NCBI GenBank assembly: GCA_026014735.1
Contig: JAOZHT010000002.1
Location: forward strand, 186,001-250,000
From: Candidatus Bathyarchaeota archaeon
GTDB taxonomy: Archaea; Thermoproteota; Bathyarchaeia; Bathyarchaeales; Bathycorpusculaceae
DNA: 64,000 bases
Reading direction: 5' to 3'
This document shows positions 63,251 through 64,000 of the stretch, piece by piece. The position numbers and the translations under genes were made by a program. The number at the start of each line of letters is the position of its first letter. The first letter of the stretch is position 1. The notes beneath the pieces were generated by a model. The model was not told where the DNA came from, ran no database searches, and saw only the letters and a program-made list of their open reading frames with translations.

Positions 63251-63350
63251 CCCAGTTTGGCCGGCACTTGCAGTTTGCAAAGCAGCCCTCTTGTATGCAT
63301 CCGATTGCCTTGGTCGAGAATAAGTCATTCCTGTCTAAGAGGTTGATCAA

Positions 63351-63455
63351 TTGGATTCTATGCTTTCAAGCCTTGTAGATGTCTTAGAAGAAAAAGGAAT
63401 AATGACGCATTCTGAATGGGAAAGGAAAATAAAAGAAACCGTTAGAATCAGTTAA
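63351..63455 (+). CDS. Small protein, hypothetical
   Basis: 34 residues from TTG 63351. GAGGTTGATC at 63339-63348 is an unusually good ribosome-binding site, and the sequence (LSSLVDVLEEKGIMTHSEWERKI) is helical and amphipathic. It is short and could be spurious. Its stop codon overlaps that of the convergent partial gene. Confidence 0.35.
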   Translation: MDSMLSSLVDVLEEKGIMTHSEWERKIKETVRIS

Positions 63456-64000
63456 CCAACTTTGTGAGCAATCGTCTCTAGCCGCTTTATCGATTCCCTT
63501 TTTACTACCGCCGATTTAGTGGCTAAGTAAGGCTTTATTTTATGTTCTCCAATCAATGGTCTAACGTTTGATGTTTCTTTCGCTTGTTCAGACCTATTAA
63601 CATTCTTAATTGTTAGTGAGTTAACGCTATTGCCGAACTTTAATTTTAAGTCTGGTTCCAGCATTGTGTCGTAAGAATATTTTTCGCTCGAAAATATTCT
63701 GCCTTTTAGTGGACCGTTGCCACCGCCATGTCTTACCTTAAACGTTGAACCCAAAACATCTACATAAGCGAAGATGCTCAAGAAATCGTCTGAAACAACT
63801 TCTTTTGGATCGTAATAGCCAATTCCAGTATTAAAGGCAAAAACAACTGTTTTTTCGAGACCATCAACCCCTTTCTTGATTTTTGAAAGTGTATAGCAGA
63901 GGTCTTCCGCATTATTCATTAAATCACTAAAGTTAGCGTCGATTGCAAATGTGCGTACACCTTCAGCAAAATAATAGTCGATTATTTCTCTTTGATATTT
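63452..64000 (-). CDS. Partial gene, unknown function (open at right edge)
   Basis: 182 codons visible and in frame to the edge of the window, so the gene is truncated at its 5' end. The segment YFAEGVRTFAIDANFSDLM, then GLEKTVVFAFNTGIGYYDP, has a TIM-barrel-like feel, but I do not recognise the family. The C-terminus is basic (KSAVVKRESIKRLETIAHK). Lower GC than its neighbours. Confidence 0.5.
   Translation of the reverse strand, partial: KYQREIIDYYFAEGVRTFAIDANFSDLMNNAEDLCYTLSKIKKGVDGLEKTVVFAFNTGIGYYDPKEVVSDDFLSIFAYVDVLGSTFKVRHGGGNGPLKGRIFSSEKYSYDTMLEPDLKLKFGNSVNSLTIKNVNRSEQAKETSNVRPLIGEHKIKPYLATKSAVVKRESIKRLETIAHKVG

Overview
This window reads as a chromosomal segment of an archaeon, most likely a mesophilic member of the Bathyarchaeia or close relatives (Thermoproteota/TACK side). 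The case rests on an archaeal ribosomal operon (S13-S4-S11-RpoD-L18e-L13-S9-RpoN), S8e, SRP19, a thermosome, archaeal GluRS, NucS, TATA-type promoters and the archaeal form of the mevalonate pathway. Lineage is inferred from gene content only. Several genes look bacterial in style (KatG with a Fur/PerR regulator, HicBA and MntA-HepT toxin-antitoxin pairs).

Layout. 0-3.9 kb: 3' part of an Lhr-type helicase, a HAD hydrolase, a small wHTH protein, a YfcE-like phosphoesterase and a non-coding repeat. 3.9-9.9 kb: an LLM-class flavin oxidoreductase and the smc-scpA-scpB condensin operon. 10-15.2 kb: two exported beta-propeller proteins. 15.6-21.1 kb: S8e, then a five-gene minus-strand operon (IPK, type 2 IPP isomerase, GGPP synthase, GluRS, SRP19). 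21.1-25.9 kb: a second copy of the non-coding repeat, a DNA-binding/membrane protein pair under a palindrome, and the three genes of the anhydromevalonate-phosphate branch. 26-30.6 kb: two divergent surface propeller proteins. 30.6-34.6 kb: perR/katG divergent pair and mevalonate kinase. 34.7-41.8 kb: a P-type ATPase, a structured RNA candidate, SHMT, NucS, a methyltransferase and a membrane-bound wHTH protein. 42-47.1 kb: a glutamate synthase split into five genes. 47.4-50.8 kb: AbrB-PhoU regulator, a HicBA cassette lying between a tRNA-Glu gene and a 3' copy of it, a TerC-like membrane protein and a wHTH-TM protein. 50.8-58.5 kb: thermosome, a terpenoid-toroid protein, MntA-HepT, and the ribosomal/RNAP operon. 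58.6-64 kb: SemiSWEET and a run of exported or membrane proteins of unknown role, with duplicated upstream elements and another membrane-bound wHTH regulator; a partial unknown gene runs off the right edge.

How the genes work together. Mevalonate kinase, the two AcnX subunits, the UbiD-like decarboxylase, IPK, IPP isomerase and GGPP synthase cover the route from mevalonate through trans-anhydromevalonate phosphate and isopentenyl phosphate to the C20 lipid precursor, so nearly the whole ether-lipid side-chain pathway is here in three places. The glutamate synthase operon carries amidotransferase, FMN/Fe-S and GXGXG parts as separate proteins, with a ferredoxin and a flavoprotein that probably feed electrons.

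Most notable observations: (i) rps11 and hepT have no AUG/GUG/UUG start in a usable place, and both appear to begin at CTG inside a four-base CTGA overlap with the preceding stop codon; (ii) a hicBA cassette is bracketed by a 54-bp tRNA-Glu 3' repeat, like an integration scar; (iii) two distant intergenic regions share a hairpin-rich element that may be a small RNA family; (iv) a structured RNA candidate with a possible pseudoknot lies before glyA; (v) palindromes sit in the same geometry next to three promoters.
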